From assembly GCA_024803745.1 (NCBI GenBank), contig JANJXV010000099.1, positions 2,108,001 to 2,172,000 on the forward strand: 64,000 nt of DNA, written 5' to 3'. This DNA is from Megascapheus bottae. Its lineage: Eukaryota > Chordata > Mammalia > Rodentia > Geomyidae. Below, in pieces: positions 34,020 through 45,088 of the stretch. The number at the start of each line of letters is the position of its first letter. Position 1 is the first letter of the stretch. The notes below the pieces were generated by a model, which searched no databases, was not told the origin of the DNA, and saw nothing but the letters and a program-made list of their open reading frames with translations. A program made the translations under genes and the position numbers.

Positions 34020-34372
34020 TGGAAGCCATCATGCTGGCTCACAACTTAATTTCAGCTACTTAGGAGGCTCAGGGCTTAGGATCACAGGTCAAAGCCAACC
34101 AGGGCCCTACAGTGTGTGAGATCAAACTCTGTGAACATACAATGACTGTAAGAGGAATCTCACTGCCTGGGAATGTAGCCTAATGGTAGAGTGCTCACCT
34201 AGAATGCATGAAGACCTAGGTTCTATTCACCGGTACCGCATATTCAGAAAAAAGCTAGAAGTGGCGCTGTGTTTCAAGAGGCAGAGCACTCACCTTGGGC
34301 AAGCGAGTCCAATGAAAATGTGTAGGCCCTGAGTCCAAGCCGTAGGACTGGCAAAAAGAAAAAAAAGAGCAA
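34020..34372 (+). repeat. 7SL-like plus ID composite SINE, sense
   Basis: 7SL-like head at 34,020-34,160 (tcagctacttaggaggctca) followed by an ID dimer at 34,168-34,372 (gtagagtgctcacctagaat, gaagtggcgctgtg, aggactggcaaaa) with an A-rich tail. Confidence 0.8.
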
Positions 34373-34469
34373 TCTTACTTAAGTAACAAGGAATGTACCC
34401 TATATTTATACAGACTGAAAAATTCATTAAGAAATTAGAAAATATGTATAAAGTGCATAATTTCTTTGG

Positions 34470-34990
34470 TGTGTTGGCACTGGGTCTTCAACTGAGTGCT
34501 TCAGCTCTATCCCTGACCTTTTCTGCTCAAGGCTAGCACTCTACCAATGCAGCCCCAAATCAACTATCTTCAATTGAGATATAAGCGATGAATATTTCAG
34601 GGTGCTTCATGAAAAACATTTTTATAAATTGAAACTTTCAACACAATCTTATTTTAGTATGAATGTTGAGATGGGAAGAGACAGAAAAAGTGAAATGTTT
34701 CCTGATCCCCATAGAGAAGAGACTCAGCAGAACCACTGTGGTCTGCAGGCTTCTTTGTGAGTTTTGTTTGCTTGTTTGATTTTTGTCAATTGTGGGGCTT
34801 GAACTCTGGGCCTGGGCACTGTCCCTGAGCTCTTCAGCTCAAGGCTAGTGCTTTAATCTGTGAGCCACAGTGCCACTTCTGGTTTTTCTGGCAGTTAACT
34901 GGGTACTTTGGCTGGCTTTAAACTTTGATTCTCAGATCTTAGCCTCCTGAGTAGCTAAGATTATAGGTGTGAGGTACCATCACCAGGCTG
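34470..34990 (-). repeat. Antisense composite SINEs
   Basis: A fragment at 34,470-34,556 and a nearly complete copy at 34,786-34,990 (gggcttgaactctgggcctg through agcctcctgagtagctaaga). Confidence 0.82.
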
Positions 34991-35349
34991 CTGCTCTGTT
35001 ACTATGCAGGTTCTGGATCAAGAACTTCAAGTTCTTACTTCAATTTTTTCTTCTCTTGCCTTATACTCTGCCATTTCAACGAAGCCCCAGTTCCTGGTCT
35101 TTGTTGGTTAATGAGAGATATTATGATTTTCTAATATTCAGAGCAATGATTATAAAACCCAGCATTTTACTTACTTGAATAAATTAAGAGACAGGACCTA
35201 GTGAGATGGAAAACAAAATTTTTTTCAAGTTGCTATCCTGTTCTAATGCATAAGTCTGGCTATTTTGCTTACACACAAATATGTATTTTACCAATTTCTA
35301 CTCTATTTTTGCTTAGCTTAAATCCACCACTGCCATTTCATAGATTTTG

Positions 35350-35897
35350 TTGTTGTTGTTTGCGGTGCTTGAACTCTGTGCCTGGGCTGTTCCTCAGATC
35401 TTCAGTTCAATGCCAGTGCTCTACTACTTTTGATTTGGCCAGTCCTGGCCTTGAACTCAGGGACTGAGCACTGTCCTTATATTTTCTCAAGGCGAGGGCT
35501 CTACCACTTCAGCCTCAGCACCACTTCCAGCATTTTTCTATGTATGTGATATTGAGGAATTGAACCCAGGTCTTCGTGCATGCTAGGCAAGCACTCTACC
35601 ACTAGGCCAAACTCCCAGCCCAAAATTATTCATCATTACTATTAGCTATCTTCTTTTTTTTATTATTGATTCGTCATGTTGCTTGGACTTTGGGCCTGGA
35701 CTGTCCCTGACCTCTTCAGCTCAAGGCTAGCGCTCTTCCTCTACAGCTCCATTTTTGGTTTCTGGTAGTTAATTGGTGATGTAAGTCTCACAAACATATG
35801 TGTCCAGGCTGGCTTTGGGCTTTGAACCAAGATCCTCCAATCTCAGCCTCCATAGTAGGTAGAATTACACGCTTCAGCCAGCAGTGCCTGACTGTTT
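35350..35897 (-). repeat. Cluster of antisense ID/7SL-like SINEs
   Basis: A half element at 35,355-35,440, an ID dimer at 35,440-35,623 (caagcactctaccactaggc) and a composite at 35,672-35,897 that leads directly into a pyrimidine microsatellite. Confidence 0.8.
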
Positions 35898-36001
35898 GAT
35901 GTCTCTGTCTCTGTCTCTCTGTCTGTCTGTCTCTGTCTGTCTGCCTGTCTGTCTCTCTGTCTCTCTGTCTCTCTCTCTGTCTCTGTCTCTCTCTCTGTCT
36001 C

Positions 36002-36066
<65 letters not shown>
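35898..36066. repeat. (TCTG/TC)n microsatellite
   Basis: About 170 bp of TC-rich dinucleotide and TCTG units between two antisense SINEs. The long Ser/Leu open frame across it is a translation artefact. Confidence 0.95.
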
Positions 36067-36605
36067 TTTGGTTGTAAGACTTTAATTGTGCACCTGGGCA
36101 GTGTCCCTGGGCTCTTCAGCTCAAGGCTACAACCTTAAACACCTTGAGCCACAGTGTCACTTCTGGTTTTGTGGTGCTTAAGTGGAAGAAACAGTTTCAT
36201 GCACTTTAGTGTCTGGCCTGGCTTTGAACTGTGATCCTCAGAACCCAACCTTCTGAGATCATTTCCAGCTTTTTTTTGGTGTAAGTGGTACAGAGTAATT
36301 GAACACAGGGCTTTCTGCATACTAGGCAAGCAAACTACCACTAGTGTGCACTCCAGCCTTAGATAAGGGCTTTCTTTTTCTTTTTCTTTTTTTCACTCAT
36401 GGGGCTTGAACTCTGGGCCTGGATGTTTACCTTAAGCTCTTCAGCTCAAGGCAAGAGCTCTACCACTTGAGGCACATTGCCATTTTGAATTTTCTGGCTT
36501 ATTTGGAAATAAGATTCTCACAGATTTTTATGCCTGGGCCGTCTTTGAACCTCGATCCTCCAGGGTAGCTAGGATTACCAGGGTGAGCCACCAGTCACGG
36601 GCATT
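36067..36605 (-). repeat. Antisense SINE cluster
   Basis: Composite at 36,067-36,258, ID monomer at 36,262-36,357 (tactaggcaagcaaactacc) and composite at 36,398-36,605 (gggcttgaactctgggcctg). They are independent insertions next to the microsatellite. Confidence 0.78.
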
Positions 36606-36861
36606 AAATTATTATTTTTTGCATGTCCTATGGCTTCAACTCATGGCCAGAGCACTATCCTAGGGCTTGCTCTTGGATAGCACTTTACTTCAGCCAGCCA
36701 ACTCCCGGTCCAAATAGGCCACTCTTGAAGCTAGAATTACAGAGATCTGCCATAATACTGGCATGTTGTTATCTAAGTATATAATTTTTCTTCTATTTTT
36801 GATGGCTTTTCCTTAGTGTACATATTTCCTACATATTTTATGGAAAACTTCCTTCCCACTG

Positions 36862-37068
36862 GGGCCATAAGTTAAGCCTAGTGGAAGCGTTCTTGCCGAG
36901 CATGAATGAAGACCCAAGTTCAATTCCTCATCACAACATTGATAAAAAAAAGATAAAAGTGGTGCTGTGGCACATGTGATAGAACTTGCGCCTTAAGAAT
37001 AAACAAAAACAAAAACAAGGATCGTGCTCAGGTCCTGAGTCTAAGCCCAGTACTGGCAAAAAAAAATT
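36862..37068 (+). repeat. ID-type SINE, sense
   Basis: Diverged ID dimer (agcctagtggaagcgttctt, aattcctcatcac, aagcccagtactggcaaaaa) with an A-rich tail. Confidence 0.75.
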
Positions 37069-37095
37069 CTGCCCAAAGTAGACATTTAAACTTAT

Positions 37096-37245
37096 TGTAC
37101 TTTTTAAAAAATTTGTTGTTCAAGGTGATATACAAAGAGATTGCTGTTACATATGTAATGAGTACATTACTTGTAAACACTGTTACCCCCTCCCCCATTT
37201 TCTCTTTCCTTTCCCCCCAAGTCATAAATTTCATTTACAACAAAT
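37096..37245 (-). mobile_element. Old L1 3'-end-like fragment
   Basis: Antisense 3' UTR-like tract (acatatgtaatgagtacatt, then ccccctcccccatttt), similar to 30,540-30,650. The assignment is tentative. Confidence 0.4.
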
Positions 37246-37645
37246 ATATATGTATTTTCATTCCTGAAAAAAATAGTTTAAAATGTGTTCAAATAAATGA
37301 TGTAGGTTGATATATTTATCAAAATGGATTACTTGAACTCTAAAATAAACATTCTAAGTAATTTTTCTCATAAAATTGTAGTAATGCTATAAAACTAATA
37401 TAAAAGGAATTTTAGTTATTAATTTCTTATGTTTTACCTTTAACATTATTACACTAAGCATACTGTTTATGCTATTAATACAGACAGCATGAAATATGAT
37501 TGTGTAAAAAACTTAAATGATTAAAAATAGTAAGGTTGGGGGCCAGTAGTTTGGCTTGGTGGCACACAGCCTGGACTGGCAAAAAAGAAGTAGGGTTAGA
37601 TAAAACAGATTTATTTCCAAATGTGTGGAAAATGGTATGATTTCT
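37246..37645. other. AT-rich sequence without a supported gene
   Basis: Only a short SINE-like scrap at 37,540-37,585 (ggcttggtggcaca ... gactggcaaaaa). Confidence 0.5.
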
Positions 37646-37647
37646 TG

Positions 37648-37840
37648 TTTGGCTAGTCCTGCGGCTTGAACTGAGGGACCAGGAACTGTCCTTGGCCACA
37701 TTTGTTCAAGGGTGGCACTCTTACACCTGAGCAATAGTGCCCCATCTGCTTTTTCTGTGTATGCAGTGTCGAGGAATTGAATCAAGGTCTTCTTGTATAC
37801 TAGGCGAGCACTCTACGACTAGGCAACATTAAAAGCCAAA
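37648..37840 (-). repeat. ID-type SINE, antisense
   Basis: Antisense ID dimer: tcctgcggcttgaactgagg, gcaatagtgcccc, aggcgagcactctacgacta. Confidence 0.75.
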
Positions 37841-38252
37841 GTAGATTTTTGATGCTATTGTGGAGTTTTAATTTTCTTAAATATTTGTACAAAGCACAAT
37901 GGATATATAAACAGACTTGAACTCACAGAACAGAGTCCCACATAATATTACAGTTACTCTGGCACTTCTCCCGATTGACAAAACACATTTCCAGGCATCT
38001 GCTCTGTCCTTCAGCTTTGGTAGCTGACTTGTCTTTCCATGGAGGCCTGGCCTGGATTCCTGGTGATTCCATGCATTTCATAGTTCCCTGTATATCCAGT
38101 AAGGTTGTCTTCTATGGGACCAGACCTGTCTGGTTTTTGGCCCACCCAGGACCTATGTGTCTGAGGTCTCACATTATAAGTGGAAAATAAAACACAGTAT
38201 AATAAGCACTGAAGAACTGCACACCATAATATTAACAATGAGAGTTTAATAG

Positions 38253-38778
38253 TTAGCAAAGTAAATACAATGAATACTTGACAAGAATCATGAGAGCAAG
38301 ATAAAGAGACGTCTTTTTAGGAAGGGGACAGGGAAGCTCTAAATCCAGACTGGCCTCCAAGTTGCCTTCAGACAGTAATTCTACTTCCGAGTCCTCAGAA
38401 GGGTCTCCTTCCTCATGAGAAACAGAATGTCCTTCCTGAGTTAAGAGGGGGATGGATTCTGGTTTGTCGAATGGAGATTGAGTCTCTTTTAGTGAGATGG
38501 ATGGGTCTGGATATTCTGTGAGGATGGATTCATTTTCCTCCAATGAATCCAGTATTGAGAGTACACTTGCTGCTTCCCATGGGGACATTTTCCATGAGCC
38601 CAGCGTGTGCCCCTTCAGCTTGCACAATAAGTGGAATGTTACTCTGACTCAGATGGACTGACTCTGGGTGGAGGGTGAAAGGAAACGGAAGGAAATCTGG
38701 CTGCTCTTTTTCTTCCTCCATAGTATCTGCAGGTTCAACTGTGTCACACATGGGGTTCAGAGCAAAAGGTATATCCAC
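38253..38778 (-). pseudogene. Possible downstream remnant of the RalGDS-like pseudogene
   Basis: Two overlapping minus-strand frames (38778-38530 and 38627-38253) encode acidic, Pro/Glu/Ser-rich sequence, for example MEEEKEQPDFLPFPFTL and SHEEGDPSEDSEVELLSEG. RalGDS-family proteins have an acidic, Pro-rich linker between RasGEF_N and the catalytic domain that enters the latter through a hydrophobic F-P-x-x-L type stretch. The position, about 420 bp downstream of the last recognised RasGEF_N exon, fits such a linker. No catalytic RasGEF (CDC25) motif is visible further on. The link is inference and the two frames do not join cleanly. Confidence 0.3.
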
Positions 38779-39195
38779 AGGACTCTAAACCTGTTTGGTA
38801 ATTTCTACAGAAGGCCCATGCTTTCTGGAGTGCAGTGATGATTCTCAGTCTCCATCAGTCACCAGCTCCATTGGTGGGTTTTTCATCCGGAGTTCAGGAT
38901 AAGCTCTTACACGATGACCCAAACCTAAGAATAGAAATAGGTACAGAGTGCACAGAGTGGACTCTGCAAGTTGAAGTGTCACTCAACTTCCATGAGGATC
39001 TAATGGAGGAACCTGTAGAACTGGAGTTTGGACTGAACACTGAGGAGGTGTATGGTCTTTCTAATGAGTGCTTATTCCCGAGTCCTTTCAGAGGACAGAC
39101 ATTACCTGGCTGACACCACCCATAAAGGGCATTTTGCCAAGCTCTGTAGAAGTAAGGGCCAACCAATATCTAGACCACATGGGCTTCCTACTCAC

Positions 39196-39417
39196 AGGTT
39201 CTGAGGCACCCACACCAGGACTTCTACTTTTTCTTGGTCTTACTGGTCACATATTCCTCCAGCTGGTCAAAAAGTTTGTGTTTAGAAGAGCAGGTCCAAA
39301 GCCGACATGTGGAGCCTCATATAGAGCTTGAGCTGTGTCAGGGTGTGGCAGTTCTTGAACTCGTAGAAATCACTCGGGTAGAAGTCCATTCACATCGTAT
39401 AGATGGAACACATGATG
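39196..39417 (-). pseudogene. RasGEF_N exon 2 of the RalGDS-like pseudogene
   Basis: The frame SIMCSIYTM-stop-MDFYPSDFYEFKN, then LTQLKLYMRLHMSALDLLF, aligns to the family pattern NAISSILGTWLDQY..DF...P.L..LVAYVQLNMPGSDLERR. The TGA falls on the Trp. Near 39,315 a stop and +1 shift lead to FDQLEEYVTSKTKKK in another frame, equivalent to LLAQLE. Acceptor and donor sites are consensus-like, so this is a decayed genomic (not processed) copy. Confidence 0.65.
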
Positions 39418-39709
39418 CTGTGGGCACATTCGGAACAAGGAAAGTGAGAGCCTTCTCTCCATCCTGAGCCTTTTACCAAAGCCCCTTTCTTGCAGGATTC
39501 TAATGCTGTGGCTGTCCTGCAGAGATGTGCACTTATGTGCTGGGAGGGGGGTAAGAGACACTCGAGAACAGGATGACTTTTACACCCCACTTCCAGAAGC
39601 TTCTGAGAGAGGCCTCTATGCATCTGTCCAAAGTAAACGCACCTTAAATTAACTAAGTAAATGCTCTAAATAAATCAATAAGTGAATGCTCTAAATAAAG
39701 AACTAAATG

Positions 39710-39940
39710 CTCATTCCTCTAATCTTAGCCACCCAGCAGGCTGAGCTCTGAAGATCACAGTGGAAAGCCAGTCTAGTCAGTAAAAGTCTAAAGGCACTTG
39801 TCTTCAATTAGGCAGCAAAAAGCCAGAACTTGACCTATGACTCAAATGGTACAGTGCTAATTTTTGAACACCAAAGGGATGGCATTTAGACCTGGGTTCA
39901 GGTTCAAGTGGCAGCACTGGACCACACACCAAAATGTAAA
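39710..39940 (+). repeat. 7SL-like/ID SINE inside the pseudogene intron
   Basis: Degraded sense copy: tctaatcttagccacccagc, then atgactcaaatggtacagtg and gacctgggttcagg. Confidence 0.6.
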
Positions 39941-40366
39941 TGCTTTCAGGTTCTAACAGGCAAAGCTATCACAATCCCTCCCTGATGGCTCAAAAGTGAT
40001 TCAGCCCCCAGCTTTTCCTCTGACTCCAGTATTTCATAGGCCTCCGCCATTAGTACTGACACCTCATTGCTTACTGGGAAATGGGATTTCCTAGGATGTC
40101 ACCTAGGTGAGGGCTGCAGTTGGGAGCCACTTACTCATGCCTGAAATCCAACTTCTCAGTAAGCACACTGTTGAGACTCCAGTAGCTTGTGAGGGAAATG
40201 AAATGGCATGGTGTCCCAGTCATAATGAAGTAGTTTGTGCACTTGTATCATGCTTAGCTCCCCTGTGAACACCCCAGTGAACCAAACAGGCTCAGAGAGT
40301 AGCCAAGTATTCCAAGGCTTGGCCAGGAGTGGTGAGCAAACATGGGTTTGGACGGGAAACACTCAC

Positions 40367-40663
40367 TTTTTCAAGAGAATTTCCAGCAACTACTACATTG
40401 TCCTCCACTATTTGAAATTGTGCAGGAAGTTTCCCACATAAAAGAGATCACCTTCCTGGTAGGCAGGGATCAGCTTTGTCAGCAGCATCTCCAACAGGCC
40501 TTCCTCCAGGATCCATAGGTTACAAGGCTCATTCAGAGTCTGAGCTGACTTACCATCACACTGTATTGGCAAAACAGTGGATATTTCAAACGTAGGAATG
40601 GGACCACACTTCACACTGAAGGAATTGGTATAGAGTAGATTGGAAATGACACACTCTAATCTC
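40367..40663 (-). pseudogene. RasGEF_N exon 1 of the RalGDS-like pseudogene
   Basis: In one frame the exon reads ECVISNLLYTNSFSVKCG, then LNEPCNLWILEEGLLEML, then LIPAYQEGDLFYVGNFLHNF, followed by a stop, WRTM, two stops and LLEILLKK to the donor. The spacing matches the family stretch from GVIYS to VLDLLFKR, and each stop sits where the family has Ala or Gln. CAG/CAA to TAG changes would explain two of them. The L1 of the array lies at the position equivalent to 40,687-40,699, just upstream. Confidence 0.65.
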
Positions 40664-41309
40664 AGTATAGTCACTTGAAAGCACACAAGAAGGTTGTAGT
40701 TTGTGGGCAGGATGATGGGTTCAAATAGGTTTCCTCTCAATATACCTCATCTGAGTTTCCCTGGAGTTTCCTGGCTTTCTTCCTAGAGAAATGCCTGATA
40801 TACTGGAATTTTGTCTTAGCCCTGATCCAGCATCTACTTCTTCAAGTGAGACATCCATATCTCTCATGCCTGAGATCCGAGCCTCCTGACCTTTGGCAAC
40901 AGCACAGCAATATCTTTCTTCCTCCTGAGCCACAGGCCAAGGGAGCTGACTTGAGCTGGTTGTCACATACAGTGGCTTGGTTACCAGGGTTCCATATTCT
41001 GTTCCATTGTGAGGGAGGTAGGGTCACATTTCAAGGCCCAATGACCAAAGCTCCTTGCTCACAGAAGACCTCCCCAAAGACATACTGGAGGCTGAATCTC
41101 CCTTCCCACCTCACATATGGATGTAGTAACCAGCACACCTTTTTGTTCAAATCCCAAGTCATTAACTAGGCGTAAGTGCTAGCCTGGTCTCAGGCTCAAG
41201 GAGCCTTTCTTAGGTAAGATCCAAACTTAACTGTCACTATTCCCCTTACCCTTCACAAGACATTTTGCTTCACAGTGCCTTCTCAGCTTGCATTTTGCCT
41301 CTTGCACAT

Positions 41310-41500
41310 TTTTTTTGCTAGTCCTGGGACTTGACCTCAGAGCCTGACCATTGTTTTTAGGCTTTCTTTAGGCTATAGCTGTCCCACCAAGCCACAGCAC
41401 CACTTCCAGAGTTTTCTATGTATATGGTACTGCAGAATCAAACCGGACTCTTTTTGTGTGGTAGCCAAGCACTCTACAAATAGATGAAAGACCCAGGCCA
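41310..41500 (-). repeat. ID-type SINE, antisense (orthologous to the unit SINE at 1125)
   Basis: tgctagtcctgggacttgac, ctgtcccaccaagccacagc, ccaagcactctacaaatag. Same insertion as the sense ID SINE in each array unit. Confidence 0.75.
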
Positions 41501-41737
41501 TCTTGCAGATATTTTTCACTTCAATCAACTAGGACGTTGTTAGGTTTTTGTATCCTAATCTATTTTTCTTCCTGATGAATATCTGTGCTGTCATCTGTAA
41601 AAATGCAAGTGGGAAAATCACAGAAGCATTGGTGACATAAAAAAAGTCTTACAGACATAGATAAGTGGTCATTCTTTGTAGGAGATAGGATATTTTGATA
41701 TGATGATGATGACTATTTATAAATACTTAATCGGGGT

Positions 41738-41938
41738 TTAGACTTTGGCCCAGTGGTAGAGTGCTTGCCTAGCATCCATGAAGATCTAGGTTTGAGTCCT
41801 TAATATCACACAGATATAAAAATCCATATGGCTATGTGGCTCAAGTGGCAGAGGTCTAGACTTGGGAAAAGCCAAGAGCAGTGCTCAGGCCCTGAGTTCA
41901 AGCCCCAGAAAAAACAAAAGAAAAGAAAAGAAAAGAAA
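41738..41938 (+). repeat. ID-type SINE, sense (orthologous to the unit SINE at 695)
   Basis: gcccagtggtagagtgcttg, cctagcatccatgaagatct, gttcaagccccag with an (AAAAG)n tail at 41,915-41,938. Confidence 0.82.
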
Positions 41939-42042
41939 TGTGCTTTTTACAAGTTATTCACTCACAGCATTTGCCTCTGAATTTTTCGCTTCTGCATCTT
42001 GTGACTTATCCCTTTCCCTCAATGTAGACAAGAAAAACAGAT

Positions 42043-42990
42043 TTTATTACTTGCTATCCTGTTGTCCAATCTTTGGATATTAATTCAAAATACAATATTG
42101 CCTGAGATATTGTGTGTGTGCATGTGTGTGTGTATCTGCCAATGTGTGCATGCACACATGTGTACAGGGTTTAGGGCTTACTCATAGGGCCTGTGTGATA
42201 ACCCTCAGCATCTTTTCCTCAAAGGTATTGGTCTTTCACTTGTAGCTTATTATAGCTAATTGGAGTTGAGAGATTCACTCAATTTCTTGCCCTGTGCATT
42301 GGAACCCAGTGCTGGGTTCTCATATTGTTAATTGTAGCTATAGAGAAGGCTGAGGTCTGGGGATCCTCGTTAGAATCCAACCCCTGTAAGAAAGTCACTG
42401 ATAGAAATCTTTATCTTCAGTAAAGCACGAATAAATAAGGCAAAAGTGGAACTGTGGCTCAGTTCCTCTTGTAGCAGCCATGAGAAAATTAGTAATTGGC
42501 AGCACCTGGTCCCTGAGAGAAATCCTTCGCACTGGTTCAAAAAAAGAAAGAAAATAATGAAAAAAATTAAAACTTGCTGAGGAATCCATAAGGATAAACG
42601 TGCCTGTGAATAATCTTGTCATTTCAGATTCCCTCAAGAGCTTAGGTCTCTCTATATTTTTTTCAAGTTTTTTTAAAGATATTTACATATTTTCTATCTT
42701 TCTTAAACAGAGATAGCCATCCACAAAACACAAACACAAACTCTCACACAGTATACCACCCACCCATAAGTGTCTGGCTATGTATATATGTATAGTCATA
42801 TGTATTGATCTGTCTCTATACTAATATATTAATGCATAAACATATGTATTTAGACAAACAGGAAACATACATAGATAGGTCTCAGGCATTTCCAGATTTT
42901 GTGCAAGTCTTCTGAGTGCAACTTACCATTGTATTGTTTGTCAAGATAGAGTCCCTCTAACTTTTGGCCAGCTTCTTGTCCTTTGATACT
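42043..42990. other. Gene-free stretch with SINE scraps
   Basis: A TG-rich tract at 42,110-42,165, degraded antisense SINE pieces around 42,190-42,390, and otherwise AT-rich sequence without a supported gene. Confidence 0.5.
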
Positions 42991-42994
42991 TTTT

Positions 42995-43185
42995 TCTGCC
43001 AGTCCTCGGTTTTGAACGCTAGGCCTGGATGCTGTCACTGAGCTTGAGCTTCTTGCATTCAGTAGTTTATTGCAGATAAGAGTCTCATGGAGTTTCTGTC
43101 CTGGGCTGGCTTTGAATTGTGATCCTCAGATCTCAAACTCCTGAGTAGCTAGGATGACAGTCTTGAGCTACCAGTACCTGGTTCC
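42995..43185 (-). repeat. Composite SINE, antisense
   Basis: tctgccagtcctcggttttg through aactcctgagtagctaggat and taccagtacctgg. Nearly full length. Confidence 0.8.
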
Positions 43186-43859
43186 TTTGCCTCTTTTACC
43201 CTTTTTTTGGCCCCACCACAGCCATGGTATCTACCTTCCTATGTTCTCTCCACCTTCCCCCAGACAGGGGTCTGACAGATGCTTTCCACCCACTTATTCA
43301 TGTTCTCCTCTGTATTGGCTGACAGCTAAGACATGCACTCACTTGTCTGGATGCCAAACACAAAGCCATGTGATTGTTTCTCAGTCTGGAACATCCTATC
43401 AGATTTATAGCACCACAGAGGGTCAGGTTGATGCTCCTCCAGGGCTTCTTAAATTGTTCTCATATTAATCCACAACACGTTTGTCATCACTTGTCCAGCT
43501 AATTCATGGACTAAAGCAGCATTCCCTACAAACTTAGATCCCAATACCATGAGGACACTCAAGGGTGCATTAGGAGTGTGACCTGCAGGTGGATGTGAGC
43601 CTGTCTAAGTTGGAGGGGATTTCTCCACCACAGGAAATGGAATACAAATTTAGAATCTGCTTTCATGAGGTGACAATCTCTGGCAGATGTTCTTATCAAA
43701 TGTGGCACTGCCTACTTCCAGCTTAAAACATGGGTTGATGACCCAGCATAACAGAGAATGTATTCACCCCGGCCCAACACATAGGCTGGGACCCTGAACT
43801 TTCAGGTAGCATTTGGCTTTGAAGGTCATGAGATCTTAGTCTACAAATGATGAGCCCCC

Positions 43860-44038
43860 TCCCGTGAGGCATAGCAAACGGAGCCAAAGTGCAACCCAGT
43901 TAAGCACCAGATCAAGCTTCCCTTCTTCAGTAGGGTATGGTTTGAAAACTGTGCATAGCTTCTGTTTGAAGCCAGTCCAGAAAGGAAAGTCCATGAAACT
44001 CTCATTTCCAGTTAACTGCCAAGAAAAAGCCAAAGATA
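43860..44038 (-). other. Exon-like open stretch, unidentified
   Basis: On the minus strand a pyrimidine-rich acceptor (ttggctttttcttggcag, ending near 44,022) precedes an open frame reading LTGNESFMDFPFWTGFKQK and continuing through PTEEGKLDLVLNW. I do not recognise the protein. The local base composition is richer in GC than the flanks, and similar exon-like pieces follow upstream at 44.1-44.5 kb. Confidence 0.3.
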
Positions 44039-44104
44039 GAGATGAAACTCAAGAGAGCTAGAGAGCCATCTGAAAAGAATGGTTACACCCTGCAACATCC
44101 TCAT

Positions 44105-44246
44105 TATCTGATCTTGAAAACATCTCTGCGTGCATCCCAGCATGCAGCCAGCATCTGGGATTGACAGTGACCCCTGCGCCCATTGGCAATCTGCACTGTC
44201 TCTAACATCTGTAATGTGAACCTCATTCTGTTGGGTTTGTGAAGCG
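44105..44246 (-). other. Exon-like open stretch, unidentified
   Basis: Minus strand: acceptor gttccttctgcag at about 44,247, then an open frame RMRFTLQMLETVQIANGR. The phase does not clearly match the stretch at 44,380-44,531, so it may belong to a pseudogene. Confidence 0.28.
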
Positions 44247-44379
44247 GTGTCAACCCTGCAGAAGGAACCAACTGTGCCCTAACTCCCACTGTCCCCTGGG
44301 GCCCCTAGCATTCCCCCATCTGCACCCCTCCTGTGGCTTCTGATCCTATGGAGCCCTCCTGCCCTGTCCAACACTCACA

Positions 44380-44522
44380 TGAAGTGCATATTTCTTCTCC
44401 TGGGGCAACTTCTCCACAGAGAGTACATGACATGCCCACTCTCCAGGCACGGGGAGATCCTGCCAAAGTAGCAAATCAGTGATAAGGACATAAAGTGATG
44501 AATAGAATTTTAGATCCTGATG
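44380..44522 (-). other. Exon-like open stretch with both splice signals, unidentified
   Basis: Minus strand: acceptor cccttggattttgcag, an open frame of about 50 codons containing DLLLWQDLPVPGEWACHVL and EKLPQEKKYALH, then donor GTGAGTG. Both splice sites are good matches to consensus and the frame is open throughout. I cannot assign a family. Confidence 0.35.
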
Positions 44523-44972
44523 GTAGACAGTCTGCAAAATCCAAGGGAGAATGGAATTGGAGGGGACCAGCGATCAGGATGTGGGCATGGAGCTTCCCTG
44601 TCAAGGGGGTGGGGGAAGTCACAGGCTGGGGGATGCACAGGATGATCCATGGGCCCTGTGCAGCTACTGGGTCACCCCCTTCTGCATCTCAGCCTTTGGC
44701 TTTGAGCTCTGTGATCGTCAAGATGTGCACAGTCTGTACTCTGGCTGGCAGAAGAAAGGACCCTGGGAAGACAATTGTAGACCCTTTGTGAGTGTAGGAA
44801 GGGTTAGGCTGGACACCCAGTCCAAGAGGAGCTAAAACTGGAGTCGAGGGGTGTGCAAGGAGTGAGTGTGAGGGTTGTGGGCAGTCACAGTCACGGCAGA
44901 GGTGGCTCTGTCTGTGGGGTGAGTGCCTCCCTGCAGGCACAGAACTGGACATATCAGAGATCCACATGAAAA

Positions 44973-45088
44973 GGAAAAGCTGGAAATGGCACTATGGTTC
45001 AAATGGTAGAGCATCAACCTTGAGCAAAAGAGCTCAGGGACAGTACCCAGGACCTGAGTTCAAGCCTCATGACTGTAAAAGAAAAAGA
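44973..45088 (+). repeat. ID half SINE, sense
   Basis: gctggaaatggcactatggt, caaatggtagagcatcaacc, ttcaagcctcatgactgtaa. Confidence 0.7.

Larger units (their letters stand above)
39196..41075 (-). pseudogene. RalGDS-family guanine-nucleotide exchange factor pseudogene (5' half)
   Basis: RalGDS-type proteins activate Ral GTPases through a C-terminal RasGEF domain supported by a RasGEF_N domain. Here only the N-terminal half is recognisable on the minus strand. It comprises a Cys-rich start (ILLCCCQRSGGSDLRHE, 40,920-40,870), a RasGEF_N first part (40,660-40,367, with LLEMLLTKLIPAYQEGDLFY matching the family pattern EKLVEHLVPAF..SDLSY) ending at a donor GTGAGT (40,366-40,361), and a second exon (39,417-39,196) bounded by a tgcccacag acceptor and GTGAGT donor. 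Three in-frame TAG codons near 40,400, a TGA at the conserved Trp near 39,390, and a TAA plus frameshift near 39,315 make it a pseudogene. Its 5' part is the inverted counterpart of the non-L1 segment of the array. Confidence 0.68.
40687..42042 (-). repeat. Inverted, L1-free counterpart of the array non-L1 segment
   Basis: Reverse complement of 579-1953, with substitutions and indels throughout. It includes both SINEs in mirrored order (antisense 41,310-41,500; sense 41,738-41,912) and the tract tatgatgatgatgact at 41,700, corresponding to (ATC)n at 909. Beyond 40,687 it continues uninterrupted into RasGEF_N coding sequence, where array units have L1. It therefore represents the pre-insertion state. 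Confidence 0.85.

Noticed and set aside
35884..36138. Ser/Leu-repeat protein
   Set aside because: Translation of a TC/TCTG microsatellite. The frames at 48,951-49,283 are likewise artefacts of a CT tract.
38835..39113. Plus-strand 92-codon acidic frame
   Set aside because: It lies opposite the RalGDS-like pseudogene strand, has no recognisable domain, and its context gives no reason to prefer it over chance.
42110..42165. TG-rich tract as a regulatory element
   Set aside because: Ordinary interrupted dinucleotide repeat without further signal.
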